A stretch of 64,000 bases of DNA, taken from the NCBI GenBank assembly GCA_910586995.1, contig CAJUKZ010000011.1:1-64000 (forward strand), in the 5' to 3' direction. Both the position numbers and the translations under genes were made by a program. Shown here piece by piece: positions 34,599 to 43,438 of the stretch; position 1 is the stretch's first letter; every line of letters starts with the position of its first letter. The notes below the pieces were generated by a model. The model made no database searches. It was not told the DNA's origin and saw only the letters and a program-made list of their open reading frames with translations. The DNA is from an uncultured Muribaculaceae bacterium. Lineage in GTDB: Bacteria > Bacteroidota > Bacteroidia > Bacteroidales > Muribaculaceae.

Positions 34599-35368
34599 TA
34601 ATAGTCTATTCAGGCACAGGCAATACGCTGCATATAGCCAGGCTGCTTGCCGCGGAACTGGATATGCGGGTGCTGCACTTGCGCGGCGATGAACTGTTGA
34701 ATCCTTCTGCTATCTCCGCCGGGCGCGACGAACCGGTTATATGGGCATTTCCTGTGTATTCGTGGGGTGTGCCTCCGGTAGTGCGACGCTACATGCGTGA
34801 ATGCGGGTTCGAGGGATCTGCAGCGCATGCCGTGCATCATGCATTGATTACTTATGGCGATGACGCCGGACTGACCGGTTCTCAGTGGCGGGATGAGATT
34901 ATGGCGCGTGGGCTGAGGCCGGGTGGAGTTTATGGTGTACAGATGCCCAATACGTATGTATTCATGCCTGGAATGGATGTTGACTCCGGCGAAGTAGCTG
35001 AAGCCAAGATCCGGGATGCAGGTTTGGCGGTTGCGCGTATTGCTGCTGAGATACGCGGTAATGCAGCCGGTGTCTGGGAAGATAATTACAAAAAGGGAAG
35101 TTTTGCCTGGCTTAAATCGCGGGTCATAAGACCTTGGTTCGAGCGGCATTGCATGTCGGACAGGCATTATCACGCCACGCATGATTGTACCGGTTGTGGC
35201 AGGTGTGTCTCGGTATGTCCGATGCTTAATATTAGACTTGATGAGGGTAAGCCCCGTTGGGGCGGAAGATGTGCGATGTGTCTGGCCTGTTATCATGTAT
35301 GTCCGCACCATGCTGTTGCATATAAGGGCATTACGAAAAAGAAGGGTCAGAAACGATTGTTAAAGTAG
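34595..35368 (+). CDS. EFR1-type flavodoxin-ferredoxin fusion protein
   Basis: 257 residues. An N-terminal flavodoxin-like FMN loop (YSGTGNTLHIAR) and WAFPVYSWGVPP precede a C-terminal ferredoxin domain with two 4Fe-4S motifs, CTGCGRCVSVCP and CAMCLACYHVCP. This matches EFR1-family ferrodoxins of anaerobes, presumed intracellular electron carriers. The partner is unknown. It is translationally coupled to the DUF2027-Smr gene. Confidence 0.88.
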   Translation: MIIVYSGTGNTLHIARLLAAELDMRVLHLRGDELLNPSAISAGRDEPVIWAFPVYSWGVPPVVRRYMRECGFEGSAAHAVHHALITYGDDAGLTGSQWRDEIMARGLRPGGVYGVQMPNTYVFMPGMDVDSGEVAEAKIRDAGLAVARIAAEIRGNAAGVWEDNYKKGSFAWLKSRVIRPWFERHCMSDRHYHATHDCTGCGRCVSVCPMLNIRLDEGKPRWGGRCAMCLACYHVCPHHAVAYKGITKKKGQKRLLK

Positions 35369-35460
35369 ACTCTGAATAGACCTGTATAATCAGGCAGTTG
35401 TCCACGCTTTTGTTTGCCCGGTCGGGATGTATTTCCGGTCGGGTTCCGTCGTGTAGTGCC

Positions 35461-35468
35461 TAACTTTG
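35461..35468 (+). promoter_or_regulatory. -7 element before the portal module
   Basis: An exact TAACTTTG lies 71 bases upstream of the start at 35540. Upstream of it the 9-base sequence CCGGTCGGG occurs twice (35418-35426 and 35435-35443), 17 bases apart, at a position suited to a regulator site. No -33 TTTG was found. Confidence 0.45.
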
Positions 35469-35539
35469 CATCAGTAATGGACGGTATGACTGCCGTGAGA
35501 GAATTATTGTATTATGAATTAATTTGATTTTTGTAAACT

Positions 35540-35839
35540 ATGGAAACACAAGAAAAAAATGAAGCAATCGAGCGCGATGTAGTACAGCTATCATCAGAAC
35601 CAAGCGAAGTGGTAACGGTTGAAAAAGAGGCGGATTTACCCAAGCGAGGGACTGCTGATACTATGGAAAACAAGGAGCTGACGGATGCAGCATTGGAGCG
35701 TCTTGTAGCCGAAGCTGAGGAGCGTGGCTATCTCAGGGGGCGCAATGAGAAAATCTCTATTTCAATGGAACAGTGGGAGACGTCTGTCGATCTTGCTCCT
35801 GACCTGTTGCTGACTCCGCGCAAATCGCTGTGGGACTGA
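35540..35839 (+). CDS. Small acidic protein of unknown function, portal module gene 1
   Basis: 99 residues, rich in Glu and Asp in the first 60 positions and probably disordered there. A more ordered helix (about 48-70, LERLVAEAEERGYLRGRN) follows, and the tail ends RKSLWD. No family was recognised. It starts after its own promoter and is 15 bases before the next gene, suggesting one transcript with the portal-like gene. An accessory or scaffold-like role for phage-type assembly is only a guess from position. Confidence 0.65.
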   Translation: METQEKNEAIERDVVQLSSEPSEVVTVEKEADLPKRGTADTMENKELTDAALERLVAEAEERGYLRGRNEKISISMEQWETSVDLAPDLLLTPRKSLWD

Positions 35840-35854
35840 TCTGATGCGCGGCCT

Positions 35855-36394
35855 ATGAAATATTCAGAACTTATGCAGCAGTGGAGGCTGCGATGCGGCC
35901 TCCCTGCTGGCCGCGACGAGTGTTCGCTTGATTATGCGGCGGGAATTGATGTGGATGATCTTTTGCACCGTCGTATAGCCGACTGGTATGTGTCTCTTGT
36001 CCGTAAAGGCGTAAGTGGAGATCTTGTGGATACAGATGTTTCTGCCGGAATAACTGTTACGATGCTTCCCGGAAATATATTGAGCGTGAGACTCCCAGAT
36101 GAAGCATTGTTGCCATCGCAGCTTACGGTGGAGAAACAACCCTGCCGTATCATTGATTCAGAACACTTGCCGCGCCTTAGCCGTCTTGTGCTTGAAGCAG
36201 GCTGTTCTCCTACGGAAGGTCTTGAGGCTGTATACTCGGCTTCCGGTCGTGAACTGTTAGTCCCGTATTGCCGGACCGTCTCAACTGTTGATGTCATGTG
36301 CCGGGCTTATATTCATCCTCCTGCATGTCCGTCGCCTGACTACGACTATCCTGTGCGCATGTCGGCGTTGGCCACTATACCATCTGTATTATAA
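35855..36394 (+). CDS. Protein of unknown function, portal module gene 2
   Basis: 179 residues with no signal peptide or membrane segment. The N-terminus is helical (KYSELMQQWRLRCGLP); the middle alternates short beta blocks (GITVTMLPGNILSVRLPDE). Six cysteines are spread through the protein. No family was recognised. It lies 15 bases after gene 1 and 25 bases before the portal-like gene. Phage head-to-tail adaptor genes often sit near portals, but the length and sequence give no direct support. Confidence 0.65.
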   Translation: MKYSELMQQWRLRCGLPAGRDECSLDYAAGIDVDDLLHRRIADWYVSLVRKGVSGDLVDTDVSAGITVTMLPGNILSVRLPDEALLPSQLTVEKQPCRIIDSEHLPRLSRLVLEAGCSPTEGLEAVYSASGRELLVPYCRTVSTVDVMCRAYIHPPACPSPDYDYPVRMSALATIPSVL

Positions 36395-36419
36395 ATAAAG
36401 CTTTTAAAAGATATATACT

Positions 36420-37850
36420 ATGGAGACATTTAATGCTGCATATGCAGCGTGGCAGGCCGGAGCAGATATGCGTGCCCGCCGGCAGCGCTTCAAGAATTAT
36501 ACATATGGCAATCAATGGGCCGATATTGTACCGGGACGTCAGGGCTCTCCTCCGTGCACCGAAGGAGAAGCAATAACGAATACTGGAAGAAAGCCATTGA
36601 CCAATAATCTGATACATAGATTGGTAAAGGCTATAGTCGGGCGTTGGCGTTCGATGCCTGCCTCAGCTTCAGTATATGCCGGAGGACAGAAGTTCATAAA
36701 GTATAATGAGCTGGAGGATATAGATGCCCGTCTTCTTGAGGAATTCCTGATTTCGGGCGTTGCAGTCCAGAGAATAGGCAGGACTTCGGACGGGCGGGTG
36801 ACGGTCGACAACGTGATGACATCCGACTTCTTCGTCAATGTCCATTCCGATACGCGCGGTCGGGATGTAGAACTTCTGGGTATGTTGCATTCGTTGCCGT
36901 TGAGCGAGGTAGTAAGGCGTTTTTGTGGTGGAAATGCATCAAAAGCTTCGGTAATCCGGCGGATTTATGCCGGACTTGCAGGCACGGATGCCGTATCTCT
37001 TGCAACGGGTTCGTCAGCGCTTGGAGTTTCAGTTGCCGGTGGTGAAGATTTCTTCCGGGCTCCGGATGTATCGTCGGGCGCTCCACGATGCCGTGTCGTG
37101 GAAGTATGGTCAAGGCGTTCGGCTGATGTGTATCTATGCCATGACAGACGTGATGCCAGGGCTTTTGCCGTACCGGTGTCGCAGCAAAAGAAGATAGATT
37201 CTGAGAACCGCCGTCGCCGTCGCAACGGAGAGCCGCGTATTGAGGCTCGCTTTTCGGTGCAGACGGTATGGTACTATACTTTTTATGCGCCTACTGGAGA
37301 GGTCCTTGCCGAAGGTGTATCACCTTACCCTCATCATGGACATCCTTTTGTGTTCAGGTTTTATCCGCTTACAGATGGCGAGGTACACCCTTTTGTAGAA
37401 GGACTGGTGGATCAGCAAAAGTATATAAACCGGTTGATTGTCAGCATTGACCATACGATGCAGACTTCGGCCAAGGGCGTACTGCTGTTTCCTGAGCAGC
37501 AGTTGGTATCGGGGTGGACCTTGGCTGATGTGGCGAGGGAATGGAGTGCTTGCGACGGTGTGATACCTGTGCGCGGAGGTGAAGCAGAAGGTATGCCGCG
37601 TCAGGTGGTGGCAAGTTCCGGTGATCCGCAGGCCTACAGGCTTCTTGACATACAGATGAAGCTGTTCGATCAGATCTCAGGTGTGCCGGAAGCTTTGCTC
37701 GGGCGGCAGACTGGAGCTACGGGTGCGGAGCTTTACAATGCTCAGGTAGAGAATGCGACCTCAAATCTTACCGACATATTCCGTACGTTTGCAGCTATGC
37801 TCATGGCCCGTAATGCCAAAGCAGTATCGCTCGAAAGCAATAATTATTAG
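36420..37850 (+). CDS. Phage portal-like protein (P22 type)
   Basis: 476 residues. The N-terminus has a portal-like layout: RRQRFKNYTYGNQW, then TGRKPLTNNLIHRLVKAIVG. The clip/stem region ends with DQISGVPEALLGRQTGATGAE, which matches the block that closes P22-like portals, followed by an NAQVENATSNLTDIFRTFAA helix. P22 portals are about 725 residues, so the C-terminal barrel part is absent. No terminase, capsid, protease or tail gene lies nearby. The reading frame is intact and not AT-shifted, arguing against recent prophage decay. A domesticated phage gene or a minimal element are both possible. Confidence 0.6.
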   Translation: METFNAAYAAWQAGADMRARRQRFKNYTYGNQWADIVPGRQGSPPCTEGEAITNTGRKPLTNNLIHRLVKAIVGRWRSMPASASVYAGGQKFIKYNELEDIDARLLEEFLISGVAVQRIGRTSDGRVTVDNVMTSDFFVNVHSDTRGRDVELLGMLHSLPLSEVVRRFCGGNASKASVIRRIYAGLAGTDAVSLATGSSALGVSVAGGEDFFRAPDVSSGAPRCRVVEVWSRRSADVYLCHDRRDARAFAVPVSQQKKIDSENRRRRRNGEPRIEARFSVQTVWYYTFYAPTGEVLAEGVSPYPHHGHPFVFRFYPLTDGEVHPFVEGLVDQQKYINRLIVSIDHTMQTSAKGVLLFPEQQLVSGWTLADVAREWSACDGVIPVRGGEAEGMPRQVVASSGDPQAYRLLDIQMKLFDQISGVPEALLGRQTGATGAELYNAQVENATSNLTDIFRTFAAMLMARNAKAVSLESNNY

Positions 37851-37858
37851 GTATGCTC

Positions 37859-37900
37859 AAAAAGAGAATGTGCGCTCCCGGAGTCTCAGGAGCGCACATT
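37859..37900 (-). terminator. Terminator of the ompA-like gene
   Basis: A perfect 12-pair stem (AATGTGCGCTCC at 37867-37878 with 37889-37900) has a 10-base loop. The leftward side is followed by T5 (complement of 37859-37863). It lies 34 bases past the OmpA stop and 9 bases past the portal-like gene stop, so it may serve both. Confidence 0.8.
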
Positions 37901-37934
37901 TCCTTATTGATTTATGTTATCTTCTGGCTGAGAA

Positions 37935-39140
37935 TCAGTCTGCGGTGAAGATTACGATACGGTTCCAGTTGTTTGTGTCGTAGGGCTGGACGTCGCTACC
38001 GTTTGCCTTGATGCTCAGGCGGCTTGCGTCGATGCCGTATTTGTCGACGAGAACTTTCTGTACTGCTTCAGCACGGCGCTGGGAAAGCTTCATGTTGTAA
38101 GCGGAAGAACCGGTCTTCTTGTCTGCGTATCCGGCGATCACCACCTTCTGTTCGGGGTTGGCCTTCATCCATTCGGCTGTGTTGTATACGTTCACCATTT
38201 CCTCGTCGGAGATGCGGGCCGAATTGATGCGGAAACGAACTGTAGACATCAGAGGAGCTGCCTGTACAACGGGAGCTGCTTCCTTGGTGACTTCGGGGCA
38301 GGGGAGCTGAGCTTCTGCTGCGGCCAAAGCTGCACCACATGTAGCGAGATCGGCACGGAGATCGTTCACCTGATTGTTGAGTTCTGCGATGTGGCTCAGG
38401 TAGTTGCAAGGATTGTAGGTCTTGAATCCACGGCCACCGAGATTGATGTTGAAGCCTGCGAGGGCATGTACGTTGGCATCAATGGGGTTGCCTACTGTGT
38501 TGCGGTTGAACTGGTCTGCGATGAACTGAGCACGTCCTTCTACGAAGAAATCAGCATACTTGCACAGGCGGAAACGCAGTTGGATACCTGCCGATACGGG
38601 AAGAACCCATTCGTTGTCTTTCAGTTTGCCGCGCTGGTCGAGGTCGTTGCAAGTACCGGTGTAGTCCCAGAGGAATGTACCGCCTACGCCGATGAACGGG
38701 ATGATTGAGAATACGCGGTCCTGCTTCACTCCGAACGAGTTGAGCATATCCCACATGATGTCAAGGTTGCCGTTCACATATTTGGCTTTTGAGTACACGC
38801 CTGTATCGTAGTGCATCGCGCCACCTACGAAGCTCATGCGCCAGCCGAAGTACGGGCTGAACCACTTGCCGAAACCGATGTTGTAGGCGGCTGTTACGTG
38901 GCGTTTTGCATCGCCGCCATCGTTAAGATAGTTCTCAACGTATGGGATCTCAATACCTGCGCCTAATTGGATGAACCAGTTGTCGCGCCATGTCGAATAA
39001 TACTGGTCTTTGCACTCTACGAGTTCGCCGACTACTACGTCTTCCTGTTCAACCACTACTTCTTCCTGAGCGGAAGCATTCTGGGTCGAGAACATTGTGA
39101 TGCCACCGGCAACCAATGCTAAAAGCACATTCTTTCTCAT
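37935..39140 (-). CDS. OmpA family outer-membrane protein
   Basis: 401 residues. Signal peptide 1-24 (cut after NASA). An acidic linker rich in Val and Glu leads into an N-terminal beta-barrel (about 48-245). A short coiled segment (LNNQVNDLRADLATCGAALAA, written in part) links to the C-terminal OmpA peptidoglycan-binding domain (about 290-401) with VVIAGYADKKTGSSAYNMKLS and SQRRAEAVQKVL. This is a major porin-like protein type of Bacteroidales that tethers the outer membrane to peptidoglycan. It is single-gene, with its own terminator. Confidence 0.92.
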   Translation of the reverse strand: MRKNVLLALVAGGITMFSTQNASAQEEVVVEQEDVVVGELVECKDQYYSTWRDNWFIQLGAGIEIPYVENYLNDGGDAKRHVTAAYNIGFGKWFSPYFGWRMSFVGGAMHYDTGVYSKAKYVNGNLDIMWDMLNSFGVKQDRVFSIIPFIGVGGTFLWDYTGTCNDLDQRGKLKDNEWVLPVSAGIQLRFRLCKYADFFVEGRAQFIADQFNRNTVGNPIDANVHALAGFNINLGGRGFKTYNPCNYLSHIAELNNQVNDLRADLATCGAALAAAEAQLPCPEVTKEAAPVVQAAPLMSTVRFRINSARISDEEMVNVYNTAEWMKANPEQKVVIAGYADKKTGSSAYNMKLSQRRAEAVQKVLVDKYGIDASRLSIKANGSDVQPYDTNNWNRIVIFTAD

Positions 39141-39323
39141 TGAATAATCGGAATTAAATTAAACTTATTTTTATTTTATTTTAGTTGAAACTTGAAGTAT
39201 ACCGTTTTCGTGCGGTATGAAAAGATAACAAATCTTATAAAAAAGTAGTTCATGCAACTGACTGTTAAAAACAGGAATTCCTGACATAGAGCAGTCTGAA
39301 GCGGTTCTTTTTTATCCCGATTA

Positions 39324-39352
39324 CGGGGACACACCTCCCAGGCATGTCCCCG
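39324..39352. other. Hairpin between gdhA and the ompA-like gene
   Basis: An 8-pair stem, CGGGGACA at 39324-39331 with TGTCCCCG at 39345-39352, has a 13-base loop. It lies where the gdhA transcript should end but lacks a leftward T run. It could be a processing site or a rho-assisted end. Confidence 0.35.
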
Positions 39353-39385
39353 CATAAAGGGATTTTGTAAGATTTATAGAATGTG

Positions 39386-40723
39386 TCAGATTATACCCTG
39401 ACCCATCATTGCGTCGGCTACTTTCATGAATCCGGCGATGTTGGCGCCCTTCATGTAGTTGATGTATCCGTCGGGCTCAGTACCGTAGGTGACACACTGC
39501 TCGTGGATGGAGCTCATGATGTAGTGCAGCTTCTTGTCCACTTCCTCTGCGCTCCACTGCAGGTGTTCGGCATCCTGGCTCATCTCAAGTCCGGATGTTG
39601 CCACACCGCCTGCATTGACTGCCTTGCCGGGTGCGTATGTGATGCGTGATTCGATGATTGTATCAATGGCTTCCGGAGTGCAACCCATGTTGGATACTTC
39701 GGCCACGAGCTGAACGCCGTTGTCTACGAGCTGGCGTGCGTCGTTGCCGTTGAGTTCGTTCTGGGTGGCGCAGGGCAGTGCGATGTCTACCTTCTGTTCC
39801 CAGGGCTTGCGGCCTGCATAGAATGTTGAGCCGGGGAATTTGTCGGCGTATGGAGCTACGATGTCGTTGCCGGAGGCACGGAGTTCGAGCATATAGTCGA
39901 TCTTCTCGGCGTTGAGTCCTTCAGGATCATATACGTAGCCGTCAGGACCGGAGATGGTGACAACCTTTGCTCCGAGTTCGGTAGCCTTCAGTGCTGCTCC
40001 CCATGCTACGTTGCCGAAGCCTGAGATTGCGATAGTCTTGCCCTTGATGTCGTCATTCTTTTGTGCGAGGATGCTCTGTACGAAGTAAAGGGCGCCGAAA
40101 CCGGTGGCTTCAGGACGAATGCGGGATCCGCCGAAGCTCAGGCCCTTGCCTGTGAATGTTCCGGTGCATTCGCGCGAAAGTTTCTTGTACATTCCGTACA
40201 TATATCCTACTTCGCGACCGCCTACGCCTATGTCGCCGGCAGGTACGTCCTGATCCGGTCCGAGGTTGCGCCAGAGTTCCAGAATGAATGCCTGGCAGAA
40301 GCGCATGATTTCGCGATCGCTCTTGCCGCGGGGCGAGAAGTCGCTGCCGCCTTTTGCTCCGCCCATAGGAAGGGTGGTCAGCGCATTTTTGAAAGTCTGC
40401 TCGAATCCAAGGAATTTAAGGATCGAGAGATTGACAGAAGCGTGGAAACGTATGCCGCCTTTGTACGGGCCTATAGCGTTGTTGAACTGCACGCGGTAGC
40501 CGATGTTGTTCTGCACTTCACCGTTGTCGTCGATCCATGTGACGCGGAATGTGAAGATGCGGTCAGGCTCGACCATGCGTTCAATGATTTTGTTGCGTTC
40601 GAATTCAGGGTGCTGATTGTAGACGTCCTCGACGCAAAGAAGCACTTCCTTCACAGCCTGGAGGTATTCTTTCTCGCCGGGATGTTTGGCCTCAAGGCCG
40701 GTCATGATACTATTAATGTCCAT
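39386..40723 (-). CDS. gdhA: NADP-specific glutamate dehydrogenase
   Basis: A 445-residue hexameric-type enzyme that aminates 2-oxoglutarate to glutamate, the main ammonia assimilation route in Bacteroides relatives. The catalytic lysine block is PMGGAKGGSDF, with PAGDIGVGGREVGYM. The dinucleotide-binding fold has ISGFGNVAWGAA. Length and motifs fit the NADP-dependent class. It has a strong predicted promoter and stands alone. Confidence 0.96.
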   Translation of the reverse strand: MDINSIMTGLEAKHPGEKEYLQAVKEVLLCVEDVYNQHPEFERNKIIERMVEPDRIFTFRVTWIDDNGEVQNNIGYRVQFNNAIGPYKGGIRFHASVNLSILKFLGFEQTFKNALTTLPMGGAKGGSDFSPRGKSDREIMRFCQAFILELWRNLGPDQDVPAGDIGVGGREVGYMYGMYKKLSRECTGTFTGKGLSFGGSRIRPEATGFGALYFVQSILAQKNDDIKGKTIAISGFGNVAWGAALKATELGAKVVTISGPDGYVYDPEGLNAEKIDYMLELRASGNDIVAPYADKFPGSTFYAGRKPWEQKVDIALPCATQNELNGNDARQLVDNGVQLVAEVSNMGCTPEAIDTIIESRITYAPGKAVNAGGVATSGLEMSQDAEHLQWSAEEVDKKLHYIMSSIHEQCVTYGTEPDGYINYMKGANIAGFMKVADAMMGQGII

Positions 40724-40754
40724 AACATTAAATGATTTAAAAAGATTAACGACG

Positions 40755-40785
40755 CAAATATATGCAATAAAAATCGAATAAACAA
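40755..40785 (-). promoter_or_regulatory. Promoter of gdhA
   Basis: Leftward TTG (complement of 40783-40785) and exact TATATTTG (complement of 40755-40762) are 20 bases apart. The leader is about 25 bases. Confidence 0.65.
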
Positions 40786-40817
40786 CCGCTGTGGAGGCAA
40801 AAATCCATGTGGATTTT

Positions 40818-41885
40818 TTATTCTCCGTTTTCGAGTTGTTGTCGTACCGATTCTTCGTGTATTGCCGAGAGCAGGGAACGCATGAATTCAGGATTCATTC
40901 CGAGGCGTTCGGCATCCTTTACCCTCGAGGCCACGATGTCGCTGTATCGGCCGGGCTGCACTACCGGCATGCTGTGGGCGCGTTTATACTCGCCGATCTG
41001 CCGCGATACTTCCATACGCCTGGCCAGTACATCGAGAAGCTCTGCATCAATGCTGTCGATCTGCTTGCGCAGTTCCTCTATTCCGTCAGGCGCAACTGGG
41101 GTGTCACGGTAGCGCAGGCGTCCGAGTATTTCCGACAGTGTGTCGGGCGTGATCTGCTGTGCTGCATCGCTCCATGCGTTGTCAGGTTCGCAATGGCTTT
41201 CAATGATCAGCCCGTCGAATCCTATATCCATTGCTTTCTGGGCTATAGGTTCGATGAGCTGGCGCTTCCCGCCTATGTGGGATGGATCGCAGATTATGGG
41301 CAGATCGGGCAGGCGTCTCCGAAGTTCGAGCGGAATCCGCCATAGTGGTTCGTTGCGGTATATGCTTTCTCCGTAGATGCTGAATCCGCGGTGTATCGCA
41401 GCCAGGCGGCGTATGCCTGAGTTTTCGAGACGTTGCAATGCTCCGATCCATAAGCCGAGATCGGGATTCAGAGGATTTTTCACAAACACAGGTACGTCTG
41501 TAGCTCCCAGACGCACCATTTCGTCGGCTATTTCCTGAACTGCGAACGGGTTGCCTGATGTGCGTGCACCGATCCAAAGTATGTCTGTGCCGGCTGAAAG
41601 CGCCGCTTCTACATGGCGTGGTGTTGCCACTTCAACAGCTGTCAGCATACCGGTGAGTTCCTTGGCTTGTCTCATCCACACGAGAGCCGGTTCGCCGACT
41701 CCCTCGAAGCATCCGGGGCTTGTACGTGGCTTCCATATTCCGGCCCGGAGTATTCCGACGCCGACCTGTGAGAGTGCCGAGGCCGTGTCGAACAGCCGAT
41801 CCGGTGTCTCTGCACTGCATGGGCCTGCCATTATGATGGGGGAGGTTAGTCTGCGTCCTCCCGCTTCAAGTGGTAATAGCTGCAT
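40818..41885 (-). CDS. Bifunctional DAHP synthase and chorismate mutase
   Basis: 355 residues. The N-terminal part (about 1-255) is a class I DAHP synthase of the AroA(beta)/KDO8P-like kind: MAGPCSAE, GIWKPRTSPGCFEG, FVKNPLNPD, and CDPSHIGGKR with metal ligands. The C-terminal part (about 268-352) is an AroQ chorismate mutase (LRKQIDSIDAELLDVLARRM, EYKRAH). The fusion allows chorismate or prephenate to control entry into the shikimate path. It pairs functionally with aroC at 13564-14643. Confidence 0.93.
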   Translation of the reverse strand: MQLLPLEAGGRRLTSPIIMAGPCSAETPDRLFDTASALSQVGVGILRAGIWKPRTSPGCFEGVGEPALVWMRQAKELTGMLTAVEVATPRHVEAALSAGTDILWIGARTSGNPFAVQEIADEMVRLGATDVPVFVKNPLNPDLGLWIGALQRLENSGIRRLAAIHRGFSIYGESIYRNEPLWRIPLELRRRLPDLPIICDPSHIGGKRQLIEPIAQKAMDIGFDGLIIESHCEPDNAWSDAAQQITPDTLSEILGRLRYRDTPVAPDGIEELRKQIDSIDAELLDVLARRMEVSRQIGEYKRAHSMPVVQPGRYSDIVASRVKDAERLGMNPEFMRSLLSAIHEESVRQQLENGE

Positions 41886-41905
41886 ATTCTTCGTGAAAAT
41901 TTCCG

Positions 41906-41938
41906 CAAAGATACAAATAACTGCCGTGTGATGCCAAA
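41906..41938 (-). promoter_or_regulatory. Promoter of the DAHP synthase-chorismate mutase gene
   Basis: Leftward TTTG (complement of 41935-41938) and exact TATCTTTG (complement of 41906-41913) are 21 bases apart, 20 bases upstream of the start codon. Confidence 0.7.
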
Positions 41939-41971
41939 ATATTTTGTGGAGTATGCTAAACTGAGTTTTGC

Positions 41972-42751
41972 CTATTTACCGGTATAGAAGCATCTGACTC
42001 TGCCTACCGGCAATTTTCCTTCGAGCTTCACTGGTATGCGTTTGCTGTCTGCTGTGATCCAGGCGTCCATGTCGTCGGAGGTCTTTTTCTTGCCGTCGGA
42101 AGTGAATATGAAACTCACATGATATGCTTTGTAGGACCGATTGTCGTAGTCCACCTTGTCTGTGCCCATGTATTTTATAGTCAGGAGTTCTTTGCGCTTG
42201 CCTGAGAATATGTTGATGGTGATGACCTGACCTTTCTTCATTTTTGAGAAGTCGAGTGTGCGCATGAAGTAGAATGAACTGAGCATGTCGACGGTTGTCC
42301 CCATAGCCTCGAGTTCAAGCTTCTCATCGCGGATCAGTTTCTTGTTCTTCACTACTTTTCGTGTGCAATATCCTTTTGTAGTGCCTTTTGTAGTGGGGCT
42401 GAAACGTACTACGTCGTGCTTGTCTTCATTATCTTCGTGCGAGATTTTGTTGTATATCACAGGTGTGAGCGATGGACGCAGCATCTCGGAGGTGAGAGTG
42501 TCGCGTACTCTATAGAAATGGTCGGCCCAGGGATCGGTGCGCGCTGTAAGTATGGAGTAGTAGCGGTCGCCCTCGCTGCGCAGGGTTATGTCTACTGTGC
42601 CTGCCTGTTTGTTCACCAACCCCCACTTGAACATAACTTTGTAGGATAGAGTCTCGTCGGGAAACGTCGGCTTGCTGCCTGAGGCTATGGAAAGAAAGGC
42701 CGAGAACAGTGCTGCTACGGCAACTGATAGTATTCTTGCTGATATTTTCAT
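41972..42751 (-). CDS. DUF3108 periplasmic protein, copy 1
   Basis: 259 residues with a signal peptide (about 1-24). The DUF3108 pattern is clear: LSYKVMFKWGLVNKQAGTV near the start, then DPWADHFYRVRDTL, and late PVKLEGKLPVGRVR. The family is found in the envelope of Gram-negative bacteria with unknown role. A paralogue lies at 60888-61637. It stands alone between the DAHP gene and a terminator. Confidence 0.78.
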   Translation of the reverse strand: MKISARILSVAVAALFSAFLSIASGSKPTFPDETLSYKVMFKWGLVNKQAGTVDITLRSEGDRYYSILTARTDPWADHFYRVRDTLTSEMLRPSLTPVIYNKISHEDNEDKHDVVRFSPTTKGTTKGYCTRKVVKNKKLIRDEKLELEAMGTTVDMLSSFYFMRTLDFSKMKKGQVITINIFSGKRKELLTIKYMGTDKVDYDNRSYKAYHVSFIFTSDGKKKTSDDMDAWITADSKRIPVKLEGKLPVGRVRCFYTGK

Positions 42752-42820
42752 AATAAGATAAGACTATGTGAGGATTCAAAAGTTTAGCGGCACATATGAG
42801 ATTGTCTTTTTATATCCCGG

Positions 42821-42865
42821 AAAACAAATAACGCCACGCTCCTGCTTATGGTTGAGCGTGGCGTT
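42821..42865 (-). terminator. Terminator of the pepP-gamma carbonic anhydrase unit
   Basis: A perfect 12-pair stem (AACGCCACGCTC at 42830-42841 with 42854-42865) has a 12-base loop. Leftward it is followed by a T-rich ATTTGTTTT tail. Confidence 0.75.
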
Positions 42866-42895
42866 GTTTTGTTGTATTTATCAAGTGGCAGCGCG

Positions 42896-43432
42896 CTACT
42901 TGAGGTTGTCGGGATTGTCGGGATCTGTATACCAACGCGAGTACATCAGGTAGTTGTGCGCGATCTTACGGTTCATTTCGCGGCTTTGTTCGGGATCTAC
43001 CATCTTGATAAATTTTGCCGGAGCTCCGCCCCACAGCTCTCCCGCGCCTATCTTTGTGCGCGAAAGCACTACTGATCCGGCGGCCACGATTGCCCCTTCG
43101 CCGACTTCGGCATCGTCCATTACTACTGCTCCCATGCCTACGAGCGCATAGTTGCGGATTTTTGCACCGTGGATAGTGACGTTGTGGCCTATAGACACAT
43201 CGTCGCCGATCTCGATCGTCGATTTCTGGTACAGGGTGTGAAGCACTGATCCATCCTGAATGTTGACACGGTTGCCGATAGCAATGGAATTGACGTCGCC
43301 GCGTATGACTGTATTAAACCATACGCTGCATTCGTCGCCCATGACCACATCGCCTATTATAGTTGCGTTCTCTGCTATGAAACAGTTGCGGCCTATCACC
43401 GGAGTGAAGCCTCTTACGGGTATGACGAGCAT
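42896..43432 (-). CDS. Gamma carbonic anhydrase family protein
   Basis: A 178-residue left-handed beta-helix protein with hexapeptide repeats. Zinc-site histidines are in VLHTLYQKS, SIGHNVTIHGA. FNTVIRGDVNSIAIGNRVNIQDG is the family block. Activity may be carbon dioxide hydration or a related carnitine-type function (CaiE/PaaY); this is undecided. It follows pepP by six bases. Confidence 0.88.
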   Translation of the reverse strand: MLVIPVRGFTPVIGRNCFIAENATIIGDVVMGDECSVWFNTVIRGDVNSIAIGNRVNIQDGSVLHTLYQKSTIEIGDDVSIGHNVTIHGAKIRNYALVGMGAVVMDDAEVGEGAIVAAGSVVLSRTKIGAGELWGGAPAKFIKMVDPEQSREMNRKIAHNYLMYSRWYTDPDNPDNLK

Positions 43433-43438
43433 ATTATA

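Noticed and set aside
35540..37850. Complete prophage
   Set aside because: No integrase, terminase, capsid, tail or lysis genes and no attachment repeats were found on either side.
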